Assembly: GCA_965602675.1 (NCBI GenBank)
Contig: CBFCZO010000001.1
Location: forward strand, 1 to 64,000
DNA length: 64,000 nt
From: DATKUA01 sp965602675
GTDB lineage: Bacteria; Acidobacteriota; DATKUA01
Direction of reading: 5' to 3'
Shown: positions 51,169 through 59,117 of the stretch, one piece after another
Position numbering within the stretch: the stretch's first letter is position 1
Layout of the letters: the number at the start of each line of letters is the position of its first letter
Translations under genes and position numbers: made by a program
Notes under the pieces: model-generated
The model's database searches: none
The model's input: only the letters and a program-made list of their open reading frames with translations
Told to the model about the DNA's origin: nothing

Positions 51169-52938
51169 ATGAGATGTAGATCACTTGCAGTGCTGTGCAC
51201 CTTCATTCTGATATCTGCAGTAAGCCTTTCCTTCGGACAGGAGAATCCACAGGCGGAGCCGTTCGACGGCTTCTCGGAGTTCGTCGAGAAAATCTTGCAG
51301 GAATGGGAGGTGCCTGGAATCGGTATCGCCGTTTTCAAGGACGGCGAAGTAATCTTCATGCGCGGCTACGGCTTCCGCGACGTCGAGGAGCAGTTGCCGG
51401 TGACGCCGCAGACACTCTTCGCCATCGGCTCGACCACCAAGGCTTTCACCTCGTTGGCTATGGGCCTCTTGGCCGACGAGGGCAAAGTCGAATGGGACAA
51501 GCCGGTGCGGACCTACCTTCCGGATTTCGAGTTAAGGGATGAGTACGCCACGCTGCACATGACGCCGGTTGATCTCCTCAATCACAACTCGGGTTTACCG
51601 CGCCACGACGTCATGTGGTACAGGAGTGAATTAAGCCGCAAGGAAATCTATGATCGTCTGCGCTACCTCGAGCCGACAGCAGAGTTCCGCCAGGCTTACC
51701 AGTACAACAACCTGATATTCATGACGGCCGGCTACCTCATCGGCCAGGTTAGCGGCGGCACCTGGGAGGACTTCGTCGGCGAAAGGATCTTCAAGCCGCT
51801 CGGCATGAGCCGGACAATCTTCGGTCCGCCCGAGGACGAGAGCATCGATAGCGCATCGCCATATGTAAAACGCGACGACAATGTAATCAAAGTGCCGCAT
51901 TACCAGGGCTGGGCCGTCGGGCCCGCAGGCTCGATCTATTCGTCGGTCGAGGACATGAGCAAGTGGCTTGCACTCCATCTCAACAAGGGCAAGATCGGCG
52001 AAGAGGTATTGATTAATGAGGGTACGTTAAACCTGTTGCACACGCCGAAGGTAGTCATGGGCGGCGGCTCGGCCGAAATGCCGATCGTCGCCTACGGTTT
52101 CGGCTGGGTGATCCAGCCCTACCGCGGCCACCAATTCATCTGGCACAACGGCGGCATCGACGGTTTCTACGCCTTCATCGGTTTCCTGCCCTACGATAAC
52201 CTCGGCATGGTGATACTTACTAACAGGGCGGGAAATCCGGCGCCGGAGATTATCTCGCGCACGACATTCGACCGCATCTTCGAGCTTGAAGGCATCGACT
52301 GGAACGCGAAGTTCGCCGAGCAGCGCACGCAAGCCGAGGAGGCTGCCAAGCAGCAGAAGCAGGGCGATTCGGGTAAAAAGGAGGGCACAAGCCCCACTCA
52401 TCCGCTCGCCGACTACGCTGGAGTGTTCGAGCATCCAGCCTACGGCAGGGTTAAGGTAACGCACTCAGACGGGAAACTCGAAATGGAATTGCTGGGCGAG
52501 AAGTTGCCCCTGGAGCACTTTCACTATGACGTGTTTGTTATAGATCAACCGGCCGGTGGCAAGTTGAAATTGACATACAATATGGATCTTCAGGGCGATA
52601 TCGTTTCCGTTGAATCTCTGCTGCAGATCGGTGTCGATCCCATCGTCTTCACTCGCGTTGCCGAGGAAAGCCTCAAGAGCGAGGACTACCTTAACAAGTT
52701 CGCAGGCGAGTACGAACTGATGGGGCAGGCTATCAAATTCGAGGTCCGCAACGGCATCCTCTTTGCCATCGTACCCGGCCAGCCTGATTATGAGTTGGTG
52801 CCGGTGAAGGAGAATAACTTCAAGCTGAAAATCGCCGATGGCTACACCGTCGAGTTCAAGCTGGACGAGCAGGGCAATGTCACCGAAGGGATCTTTCACC
52901 AGCCCAACGGCGATTTCCCGGTGAAGCGGAAAAACTGA
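51169..52938 (+). CDS. Secreted serine beta-lactamase-fold hydrolase with DUF3471-type tail (copy 2)
   Basis: The 589-residue paralogue of the preceding gene has the same layout: signal peptide (MRCRSLAVLCTFILIS), catalytic SxxK at Ser88-Lys91 (GSTTKAF), YxN in QYNNLIF, HNGGIDGF as the third box, a charged linker (EEAAKQQKQGDSGKKEG) and a DUF3471-like tail (PLADYAGVFEHPAYGR). An in-frame start at 51130 was rejected because AAGGAGG sits a few bases before the ATG at 51169 and only that start gives a tidy signal peptide. Both active sites look intact, so both should be functional. A strong terminator follows at 52974. Confidence 0.9.
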   Translation: MRCRSLAVLCTFILISAVSLSFGQENPQAEPFDGFSEFVEKILQEWEVPGIGIAVFKDGEVIFMRGYGFRDVEEQLPVTPQTLFAIGSTTKAFTSLAMGLLADEGKVEWDKPVRTYLPDFELRDEYATLHMTPVDLLNHNSGLPRHDVMWYRSELSRKEIYDRLRYLEPTAEFRQAYQYNNLIFMTAGYLIGQVSGGTWEDFVGERIFKPLGMSRTIFGPPEDESIDSASPYVKRDDNVIKVPHYQGWAVGPAGSIYSSVEDMSKWLALHLNKGKIGEEVLINEGTLNLLHTPKVVMGGGSAEMPIVAYGFGWVIQPYRGHQFIWHNGGIDGFYAFIGFLPYDNLGMVILTNRAGNPAPEIISRTTFDRIFELEGIDWNAKFAEQRTQAEEAAKQQKQGDSGKKEGTSPTHPLADYAGVFEHPAYGRVKVTHSDGKLEMELLGEKLPLEHFHYDVFVIDQPAGGKLKLTYNMDLQGDIVSVESLLQIGVDPIVFTRVAEESLKSEDYLNKFAGEYELMGQAIKFEVRNGILFAIVPGQPDYELVPVKENNFKLKIADGYTVEFKLDEQGNVTEGIFHQPNGDFPVKRKN

Positions 52939-52973
52939 AAAGCCCCGCAAGGGTCGCTGAACCAGTTATAAAG

Positions 52974-52999
52974 AAGGCGGCGAGCAGCCGCCTTTTCTT
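52974..52999 (+). terminator. Intrinsic terminator after serine hydrolase pair
   Basis: AAGGCGGC (52974-52981) pairs with GCCGCCTT (52987-52994) around a 5-base loop, followed by TTCTTTTGT. It is a textbook intrinsic terminator between convergent genes. Confidence 0.85.
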
Positions 53000-53035
53000 T
53001 TGTCTCTTACAGTTTCGCGGGGCCGACTCTGCGCG

Positions 53036-54040
53036 CTAAGTCTTCTTTTCGCTCTTATCAAGTGGCTGTTTGAGGAAGAGGCCGATGGCCTCGGAGAGCA
53101 GCTTTTCCTTAGTCCGCAGCATCTCGTCCTTGCCCTTGCAGTCGACCGCGCCCGCCCCGGCGCCCGCGTGCCCGTCGCCGATGTTAAGTAGGCGCATGAT
53201 CTCGCCGACATCCTTGGCGTGGTCGTAGTTGTTCAGCACCAGCGAAAGGCTCATGCTGAGGCCGAGGTTGGTGCTCTTGCGGCCGTCGATCATCGGGTTG
53301 GCTATCAGGATCGCCGCCTGCGCTTCCGGGAACTCCTGGTAGGCCATGTGGCGGATGACATTCGGGCGGGCGCGGTAGCCCGTCAGGTCGACCACCGGCA
53401 CCACCTTGTCCACATCCTCCGGCAAGAAGATGGTGCTCTCGCGGATGATCTCGATCGAGCGCTTTTCCTTCTCCTCGTAGTCTTTCCGGCGTCGGACAAC
53501 TTCATCGAAGCGCTCTATTTCGGCGAGCGGGTAATCCCGTATCCAAAGCGTTACCCGTTTGAGGTAGCGCAGGTGCTCGCGCTTGTCGAGGAAATCGCTC
53601 TTGAGGCTGTAGTCGACGTGCTTGCCGGGAGTCGGTTCGCGCCACTCCTCGATGGTCTTATAAGCGAAGGAGTCGATGTGGTCGGCCTCTGCCACGGTGT
53701 CGAGCAGGTGAGGATCAATCTCCCATTCCTGGGAGAAATAATTGTAGACGGTGCGAGCGCAGCTGGGATCGGGATTGAAGCGGCCGGGGATCGCCTCAGG
53801 GTCGAGGCCTCGCAGCTTGACGTCTTCGAGATTACCGGGGTGATGGTCGAACCACATGCCGCAGTCGAGCGGGAAGGGCAGGTCGCAGACGATGTCGCCG
53901 GGCCCGATCGGAAAGCGTGACGAGGCCACGTCCCGCGGGCCGATGAAAAAGATATTCTCCATGCCGTAGATATGAGAACAGAGTGCCGCGCAGACGGCGC
54001 CGTCGAAATCATTGTGGGTGACTACGCGCTGGAAGCTCAT
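53036..54040 (-). CDS. DHH-family phosphoesterase
   Basis: The 334-residue cytoplasmic protein belongs to the DHH superfamily. The N-terminal manganese-binding motifs are THNDFDGAVCAA, CDLPFPLD and FDHHPGNLED (the DHH itself), and the C-terminal half ends with GDGHAGAGAGAV, equivalent to the GGHxxAAG DHHA-type motif. Relatives include RecJ, NrnA oligoribonucleases and exopolyphosphatase-like enzymes; which substrate applies is not clear, and the protein is shorter than RecJ. It lies at the end of a two-gene minus-strand unit, overlapping the DinB-like gene by four bases (ATGA type). Confidence 0.85.
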   Translation of the reverse strand: MSFQRVVTHNDFDGAVCAALCSHIYGMENIFFIGPRDVASSRFPIGPGDIVCDLPFPLDCGMWFDHHPGNLEDVKLRGLDPEAIPGRFNPDPSCARTVYNYFSQEWEIDPHLLDTVAEADHIDSFAYKTIEEWREPTPGKHVDYSLKSDFLDKREHLRYLKRVTLWIRDYPLAEIERFDEVVRRRKDYEEKEKRSIEIIRESTIFLPEDVDKVVPVVDLTGYRARPNVIRHMAYQEFPEAQAAILIANPMIDGRKSTNLGLSMSLSLVLNNYDHAKDVGEIMRLLNIGDGHAGAGAGAVDCKGKDEMLRTKEKLLSEAIGLFLKQPLDKSEKKT

Positions 54041-54513
54041 CCTTCTCGCGATTCTTTGGCTTTTTGTTGCATGACGCGGGCCAGGTAGGCGAGCTGGCCA
54101 CAGTGATATATCTCGTGCGAGGTAACCGAATGGATCAAATCAAGCCAGGTCTTGCCTTCGCCTGCCGGGCAGATGCTTTCCAAGCGCTTGGATTCGCTCA
54201 GCCGTTCGACATCTTGCAGAAAGGCGTCGCGGTGGGCTTCAACCAGGGCGAAAATCTTGCTGAACGGCATTTTCACCAGCTCGGACTCGGTCGGTCGAGG
54301 TAATTTGCCTAGCTGCTTCTCGGCTCTGTCGGGGCCCGAGAGCTCGACGAATTCGCGGTAGCCGTCGATGAGGTGAAGAAGTATCCAGGCGGCGGAGTTG
54401 GATTCAGGCATCGGCCGGAAATCCAACTCGTTGGCACCAATCTCATTGCAGACCTTCTCCAGGTGATGATTCCAGACGCGGTAACGCCGTAGCAGGTTGT
54501 CCAGTTCGCTCAT
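54037..54513 (-). CDS. DinB-like (DUF664) four-helix protein
   Basis: The 158-residue four-helix-bundle protein of the DinB/YfiT superfamily has WILLHLIDGYREFVE in the second helix and HEIYHCGQLAYLARVMQQ in the last. The histidines in these two motifs commonly bind a divalent metal. The superfamily includes metal-dependent thiol transferases (bacillithiol, mycothiol) and stress-related proteins; the substrate here is unknown. The ATG has AAGGAGG about a dozen bases upstream. The gene is immediately upstream of the DHH phosphoesterase, with a four-base overlap. Confidence 0.82.
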   Translation of the reverse strand: MSELDNLLRRYRVWNHHLEKVCNEIGANELDFRPMPESNSAAWILLHLIDGYREFVELSGPDRAEKQLGKLPRPTESELVKMPFSKIFALVEAHRDAFLQDVERLSESKRLESICPAGEGKTWLDLIHSVTSHEIYHCGQLAYLARVMQQKAKESREG

Positions 54514-54596
54514 CTCGAGTTAAGACCTCCTTCGTTACTATCATATACCAACTCAAGGATTATTTTTATCCCCCATACCCTAAATCCGATACACTC

Positions 54597-54626
54597 TTGA
54601 CCAGACGGCGGGCGCGGTACTACAAT
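54597..54626 (+). promoter_or_regulatory. Promoter for small secreted gene
   Basis: TTGACC (54597-54602) and TACAAT (54621-54626) are separated by 18 bases. The -35 covers an in-frame TTG that could otherwise be read as a start, which supports the downstream ATG at 54663. Confidence 0.55.
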
Positions 54627-54662
54627 GATGCCGAAATCAATAATCTCACAGCCGGTGATGTC

Positions 54663-55034
54663 ATGTTGAGAACCAAGACTGTGTTTGCAATAGCTTTATT
54701 TACACTGCTTGCCCTCAGTGCTTCCGCAATTGCCGAAGACCTCGGCAGCGTTAACATACCCACGCGGGTAAAACTCAAGGGCATGGTGCTTCAGCCAGGG
54801 CAGTACACCTTCGCCATCGAGAAGCAGGGTGACGAGCTATTCATCATGCTGAAGCAGGGCGGCCAGGAGGTTGCCGGCGAGCTGGCTATTACCAAGCCCG
54901 CCGAGAAGATGCATTCATCTGCGCGCCTCGCTTATCAACCTCTGAAGCGCGACGGTAAGGACGATCCACTCATCAGCCGGATATTCTGCAGCTATCAAGG
55001 TACGCTCTATCTGATCTATTTCGAAAAGCCCTGA
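54663..55034 (+). CDS. Small secreted protein, unknown function
   Basis: The 123-residue product starts with a good signal peptide (MLRTKTVFAIALFTLLALSASA in part, cleavage near residue 24). The mature ~100 residues are beta-rich: VNIPTRVKLKGMVLQPGQYT, then DELFIMLKQGGQEVAGELAI, then a C-terminal LIYFEKP strand. It resembles small periplasmic proteins with one beta-sandwich domain; I cannot name the family with confidence. A promoter (54597-54626) lies just upstream and a perfect bidirectional terminator hairpin follows. It is therefore a single-gene unit and probably well expressed. Confidence 0.7.
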   Translation: MLRTKTVFAIALFTLLALSASAIAEDLGSVNIPTRVKLKGMVLQPGQYTFAIEKQGDELFIMLKQGGQEVAGELAITKPAEKMHSSARLAYQPLKRDGKDDPLISRIFCSYQGTLYLIYFEKP

Positions 55035-55091
55035 TCGGGTCGGGTTGCAGGTCAATCTGTCTCGTTGTCGGGGAATCCGCAATCGTACATC

Positions 55092-55125
55092 GAAAAAGCT
55101 CGGCTTGAAGACGAGCTTTTTCCGT
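55092..55125. terminator. Bidirectional intrinsic terminator
   Basis: AAAAAGCTCG (55093-55102) and CGAGCTTTTT (55112-55121) form a perfect 10-bp stem, extended by a G-C pair, with T-rich flank on the plus strand and A-run giving T-run on the minus. It separates two convergent small secreted genes. Confidence 0.88.
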
Positions 55126-55142
55126 TTCCGTCGTAACTCGGT

Positions 55143-55586
55143 TCACTCCTTTGGAAAACCCTTATAGATCTTGTGCATGATCCACCACTTGCCATCGATT
55201 TTCAGCAAATTGAAATAGTCTATATACTTCGTCTGTTTGTTTTCTATCCTGACCTTGGCAGAAGCCTCGTGGCCGGTTACGTCGACGCTGTATACTTCGA
55301 AGCTCCACTCTTCGCTGTTGTTTTCCCTGGGAGTTTCATACCAACCCAAGAATGTTTGCTTGTTGACAATGGAAAGTATGCCTTCATTGTTAATGCTCAT
55401 CATCCTGAATTCGTCGTGGAATATCTGATCGAGCAGCTTGGCATCTCCGTTCTTGAGCCCTCCGAAATAGAATTCGGTCAGTGCTTTCTTGATGGTTTCG
55501 GTGTCTTCTTTTTCGTCTAAGGCAATTGCCGACGGAGCGAAGACGATCAGAAAAGAGATCATCAATGCTACTACAGCGTTTCGCAT
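55143..55586 (-). CDS. Secreted SnoaL/NTF2-like (Lumazine_bd_2/DUF4440-type) protein
   Basis: The 147-residue product has a signal peptide (to about residue 22, SAIAL). The rest is a cone-shaped alpha+beta fold of the NTF2-like superfamily: helix ETIKKALTEFYFGGLKNGD, then DEFRMMSIN, TFLGWYETP, a VYSVDVTGHEASAKVRIE strand pair and a final FNLLKIDGKWWIMHKIY strand. These folds bind small molecules or act as simple enzymes; no catalytic residue can be named. GGAGGAGTT lies directly before the ATG. It is alone on the minus strand. Confidence 0.82.
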   Translation of the reverse strand: MRNAVVALMISFLIVFAPSAIALDEKEDTETIKKALTEFYFGGLKNGDAKLLDQIFHDEFRMMSINNEGILSIVNKQTFLGWYETPRENNSEEWSFEVYSVDVTGHEASAKVRIENKQTKYIDYFNLLKIDGKWWIMHKIYKGFPKE

Positions 55587-55756
55587 AACTCCTCCCTATC
55601 TTTCCCCTCGCCCACAGTCCGTAAGCACGAGGATTCTGTTAGTAAGGCAACGGCGCCTTGGTTTAGGGAATACCATCAATAATTCGGCAGGAGCCGTAAC
55701 CAAGGTCACATATAGGTTAAGTCAGACGATTTGCGGAAGGTGTGCGTTGAGACACG

Positions 55757-55975
55757 TCATTTACAGCTCGAGCAATTTTGCGAGGTACAGCCCGCGCAGC
55801 TTGGATTAGAAGTGCTGCTCACCATCTTGCCGCCCGAGGAGAAGCCGAAAATCGACGGGCGTTTCTTCACATCATGTGATTCGCATTCGGGGCAGTTCGG
55901 TGCGGTGGAAGTGTTGAACACCAGTTTCTCGAACTCGGCGCCACATTTGCTGCAGGTGTACTCGTAGATCGGCAT
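55757..55975 (-). CDS. FmdB-type zinc ribbon protein
   Basis: The 72-residue protein starts MPIYEYTCSKCGAEFEKL, the hallmark of the FmdB/zinc-ribbon family (CxxC, then CPECES with a second CxxC). An unusual Cys/Ser-rich tail follows (SCAGCTSQNCSSCK). Two cysteine pairs probably bind one zinc ion. The family is suspected to have a regulatory or nucleic-acid role. It lies four bases after ruvA on the same strand, so it is the last gene of the yebC-ruvC-ruvA-fmdB operon. Confidence 0.88.
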   Translation of the reverse strand: MPIYEYTCSKCGAEFEKLVFNTSTAPNCPECESHDVKKRPSIFGFSSGGKMVSSTSNPSCAGCTSQNCSSCK

Positions 55976-55979
55976 ACAT

Positions 55980-56582
55980 TTATCCCATTAGAATCGCCAG
56001 CGCCATCTTGAGCGCGTCGCTGAAGTCGGCATCCTCCCCCGAGTTCCTTACGGCGCCCTCCGCGGCTTTCTCCGCGTCTTTCCGCCTGTAGCCGAGATTG
56101 ATCAGCGCGGAGACCAAATCCACTTTCATCGCCGACGCCGGGCTCAGGGCGGTTGCCTCGGTATGAAGTTCGGCGCGAAGCTCGGGCAGCTTGTCGCGCA
56201 ACTCGAGCACCAGACGCTCTGCGGTCTTTTTACCGATCCCGGGTATCAGCACGATGCGGGCGTAATCACCCTCTTCAATCGCGCTTAGCAGATCGGCGGG
56301 GCCGCTGCCGCCTATGATCGCCAGGGCAAGCTTCGGGCCGACGCCGGAGATTCCGATAAGGCGGCGAAAGAGGCTGCGCTCACCGGTGGTCGGGAATCCG
56401 TAGAGCTCAATGGCGTCGTCGCGTACATGCGTGTGGATATGCAGCTCCGTTTCGGTTCCCTCTTCGCCCAGCTCGTAGAAAGTGCTCAGCGGAATCATCA
56501 CTCGGTAACCCACGCCACCCGCCTCGACTATCGCGTGAGTCGGCTCCTTGCTCAACAGCCTGCCGCGAAGGTATCCGATCAT
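55980..56582 (-). CDS. ruvA: Holliday junction branch migration protein RuvA
   Basis: The 200-residue protein forms the tetramer that holds the Holliday junction and loads the RuvB motor. Three domains are visible: an N-terminal OB fold (MIGYLRGRLLSKEPTHAIVE in part), two helix-hairpin-helix units (ISGVGPKLALAIIG and IPGIGKKTAERLVLELRDK in part), and a C-terminal helical domain (LVSALINLGYRRKDAEKAAEG in part) that contacts RuvB. The acidic pin residues lie between strands. Its ATG overlaps the ruvC stop. ruvB is not found next to it in this window. Confidence 0.96.
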   Translation of the reverse strand: MIGYLRGRLLSKEPTHAIVEAGGVGYRVMIPLSTFYELGEEGTETELHIHTHVRDDAIELYGFPTTGERSLFRRLIGISGVGPKLALAIIGGSGPADLLSAIEEGDYARIVLIPGIGKKTAERLVLELRDKLPELRAELHTEATALSPASAMKVDLVSALINLGYRRKDAEKAAEGAVRNSGEDADFSDALKMALAILMG

Positions 56583-57076
56583 CCCGCCACCTCCGGGGCG
56601 ACCGGGCGGCGCATGCTGTGCAGGTGGCAGATGGCCGCCGCCAGCGCATCGGCGGCGTCGGCCGGCTTCGGCCGCTCCGCCAGGCCGAGCATCAGCTTGA
56701 CCATCTCGGCTACCTGCTCTTTGGCAGCGTGGCCGTAGCCGACGAGAGCCTGCTTGATCTGCAGCGCGCTGTACTCATGCACCGACAGACCGCTTCGGCA
56801 AAGCTCCATCAATATTGCTCCGCGCACATGACCCAATAGTAGGGCGGTCTTGATGTTGACTGCGGAGAAGATTCGCTCAACGCTGGCGTTGTCGGGGCGG
56901 TACTGCTTTATCACCCCCTCGAGCGAGGAAGCGATAGTATGCAGCCGCTCGGCCAGCGGATTTGATGTCGTAGTGCGCACGACGCCGAATTCCACTGCTT
57001 CCAACTTGCCGCTTTCCTCGCGGACCAGTCCGTAGCCGGTGGCGGCGAGGCCTGGATCGATGCCAAGAACCAGCAT
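56579..57076 (-). CDS. ruvC: Holliday junction resolvase RuvC
   Basis: The product is a 165-residue dimeric endonuclease that cuts Holliday junctions at symmetric sites. The RNase H-like fold and its catalytic acidic residues are visible: Asp7 in LGIDPG, Glu in NASVERIF, and the C-terminal aspartates in PADAADALAAA. A longer in-frame start (57109, TTG) would overlap yebC by 26 bases. The ATG at 57076 gives the normal N-terminus MLVLGIDPG and a seven-base gap from the yebC stop. yebC-ruvC-ruvA is a common gene order. Confidence 0.95.
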   Translation of the reverse strand: MLVLGIDPGLAATGYGLVREESGKLEAVEFGVVRTTTSNPLAERLHTIASSLEGVIKQYRPDNASVERIFSAVNIKTALLLGHVRGAILMELCRSGLSVHEYSALQIKQALVGYGHAAKEQVAEMVKLMLGLAERPKPADAADALAAAICHLHSMRRPVAPEVAG

Positions 57077-57083
57077 TGCGGGA

Positions 57084-57824
57084 TCAGGACTGGAGGAGTT
57101 CTTCGTCAATGTCGAAGTTGGTCCAGATGTTTTGCACGTCTTCGTTGTCGTCGAATAGCTCGACCATTTTGAGCACCTGTTCGGCCTGCTTGCCCTCGAC
57201 CTTAATCAGGGTGCTCGGAATCATCGCAATCTGCGACTCGAGCAGCGGGACCTCCTTCTCACCGAGGGCTTCGACAACGCCGTCAAAGCCGTTGGGATCG
57301 GTGAGGATCTCGAAGTTGCCGTCGTCCTCGGTCATGTCTTCCGCTCCAGCTTCGAGCGCGACCTCCAGCAGCGTGTCTTCATCGATATCCGAGCCGTCGA
57401 CCAGGATGTAACCCTTGCGCTCGAACAGGTGGGCAACGGAGCCCGTCTCGGCCAGGTTGCCGCCGTGTTTACTGAAGATGTGGCGGATTTCCGGCGTGGT
57501 GCGGTTACGGTTGTCGGTCATTACCTCGATCAGGATGGCGACGCCGCCGGGAGCGAAGCCTCCGTAGGTGATCTCCTCTATCTGGGTGCCTTCGAGCTCG
57601 CCGGTTCCCTTCAGTATTGCCCGCTGGATGTTGTCCATCGGCATGTTGGCTGACTTGGCGCTCGCAACGGCCCTGCGCAGGCGCGAGTTGGCGACCTCGT
57701 CGCCGCCGCCCATGCGTGCAGCGATGGTGATTTCCCTGATAATGCGGCCGAAGAGCTTGCCGCGCTTGGAGTCGGCGGCCGCCTTCTTGTGCTTGATGGT
57801 GCTCCATTTGGAATGACCCGACAT
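57084..57824 (-). CDS. yebC: YebC/PmpR-family DNA-binding or translation-related protein
   Basis: The 246-residue protein opens with the family signature MSGHSKWSTIKHKKAAAD and KRGKLFGRIIREI. Its three-domain layout is as in YebC: an N-terminal helical domain, a central YGGFAPGGVAILIEVMTDNRNRT-type segment (shown in parts: GGFAPGGVAI, MTDNRNRT) and a C-terminal domain with FEPLIGQ-like regions. Members were annotated as transcriptional regulators; recent work implicates YebC proteins in translation of proline-rich stretches. AAGGTG lies before the ATG. It precedes ruvC in the operon. The aminotransferase pseudogene ends about 59 bases upstream. Confidence 0.94.
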   Translation of the reverse strand: MSGHSKWSTIKHKKAAADSKRGKLFGRIIREITIAARMGGGDEVANSRLRRAVASAKSANMPMDNIQRAILKGTGELEGTQIEEITYGGFAPGGVAILIEVMTDNRNRTTPEIRHIFSKHGGNLAETGSVAHLFERKGYILVDGSDIDEDTLLEVALEAGAEDMTEDDGNFEILTDPNGFDGVVEALGEKEVPLLESQIAMIPSTLIKVEGKQAEQVLKMVELFDDNEDVQNIWTNFDIDEELLQS

Positions 57825-57882
57825 ACTTCACCTTACCGCTTATTACGTCCGGAGTTTACCACAGGGCGTGGGCCGCAACAAT

Positions 57883-59058
57883 TCAGGCCGGCCTGCGGCC
57901 GCTCTTGATGCGCAGCAGCCGTTCGCGCGCCGCTTGCAGGGTTTTGATGCGTTTGCTGAAGCAGAAACGCACCCAGCGACGGCCCTCTGCCGAATCGCGG
58001 AAGAAACTGGATCCGGGAACAGCGGCTACGCCAATCTCCCGGGCCAGCCAGCAGCAGAATTCGATGTCGTCGTCCCAGCCGAAGGCGCTGATATAGGCCA
58101 TCATATAATAAGCGCCCTGCGGGAGGACGGGATCGATGCCGGTTTCTCTCAGTATCGCGGCCAGGGCGTCGCGCCGTTCGCGGTAGAAGCCTGCGAGCGA
58201 GAGAAAATACTCGTCGGGCATCATCAGCGCCTCGGCTCCGGCTGCCTGCAGCGGGTGAGGTGCGCCGACGGTCACGAAATCGTGGACCTTGCGGATCGCG
58301 TCGGTGATGCCGGGCGGGGCGACGGCCCAGCCCACGCGCCAGCCGGTGACAGCGAACGTTTTGCTCAGCGCGTTGATCGTGACCATCCGCTCCCTCATTC
58401 CGGGCAGAGTGGCCATCGGCACGTGCTCTGCGTCGTCGTAGACGATGTGGTTGTAAATCTCGTTGGTGAAGCACACTGCGTCGTGTGCGGTCACCAGTTT
58501 GGCAATCCGCTCCAACTCCCCGCGAGTGAAAACCTTTCCAGTGGGATTGTTCGGGCTGTTGATGATGATCGCCGCAACGCCCGATCCGAAAGCCGCTTCC
58601 AGCTTGTCTCAGTCGACCTCGAATCCATTGCCGGTTTGCAGGAGCGGTACCGCGCGCGGCGTGGCGCCGCAGAGGACGGCATCGGGGCCGTAGTTCTCGT
58701 AGAACGGTTCGAAAAAAATCAGCCCGTCGCCGGGATTGATAAGCGCCATAACCGTCGAAATCATCGCCTCGGTCCAGCCACAGCAGATCGTGATCTCGCG
58801 TTCCAGATCGATTTCCATGCCGTACCATCGCCCGAAGTGCGATGCGACGGAGCGGCGCAAGCTTGGCGCGCCCCAGGTGACCGAGTACTGGTTGCAACCT
58901 TTTTTCAGCGCCTCGACGGCGGCCGAAACCACCTCGGCCGGGGTGTCGAAGTCGGGGAATCCCTAGGCCAGGTTGATGCAGTTATATTCATCCGCCAATC
59001 TGCTCATCTCTCGGATGACCGATTCAGTGAAGCGCGTGGTTCGCTTGGAGATCTTCAC
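57883..59058 (-). pseudogene. PLP-dependent aminotransferase (class I/II) interrupted by two in-frame stops
   Basis: Read from GTG at 59058, the frame gives KISKRTTRFTESVIREM and INLA, then a TAG at codon 32 (58965-58963) where the family has Gln in the INLAQGFPDF motif. The frame then continues normally to codon 150, a TGA (58611-58609), in GFEVD-stop-DKLEAA, a place where Trp is expected. It then continues unbroken to a proper stop at 57883. All else is intact: YSVTWGAPSLR, NSPNNPTGK, TNEIYNH, the PLP-lysine motif NALSKTFAVTGWRVGW, and 391 codons in total, the normal family length. Each stop is one transition from the sense codon (CAG to TAG, TGG to TGA) and there is no frameshift. Recent inactivation, sequence/assembly error and stop readthrough are all possible. 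Confidence 0.85.
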
Positions 59059-59117
59059 GATGACCTGATTTTTGCGATGCTCTTGTTAAACTCTTTCGAA
59101 GTCTTGCACCGGGTCGC

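Noticed and set aside
54597..54662. TTG at 54597 as the start of the small secreted protein
   Set aside because: It lies in the -35 element of a good promoter, and the ATG at 54663 begins a proper signal peptide.
57833..58897. A 354-codon open frame on the minus strand across the aminotransferase region
   Set aside because: It is Arg/Gly/Pro-rich, in another frame from the recognisable aminotransferase motifs, and contains no family signature. It exists because of the GC-rich third-position pattern.
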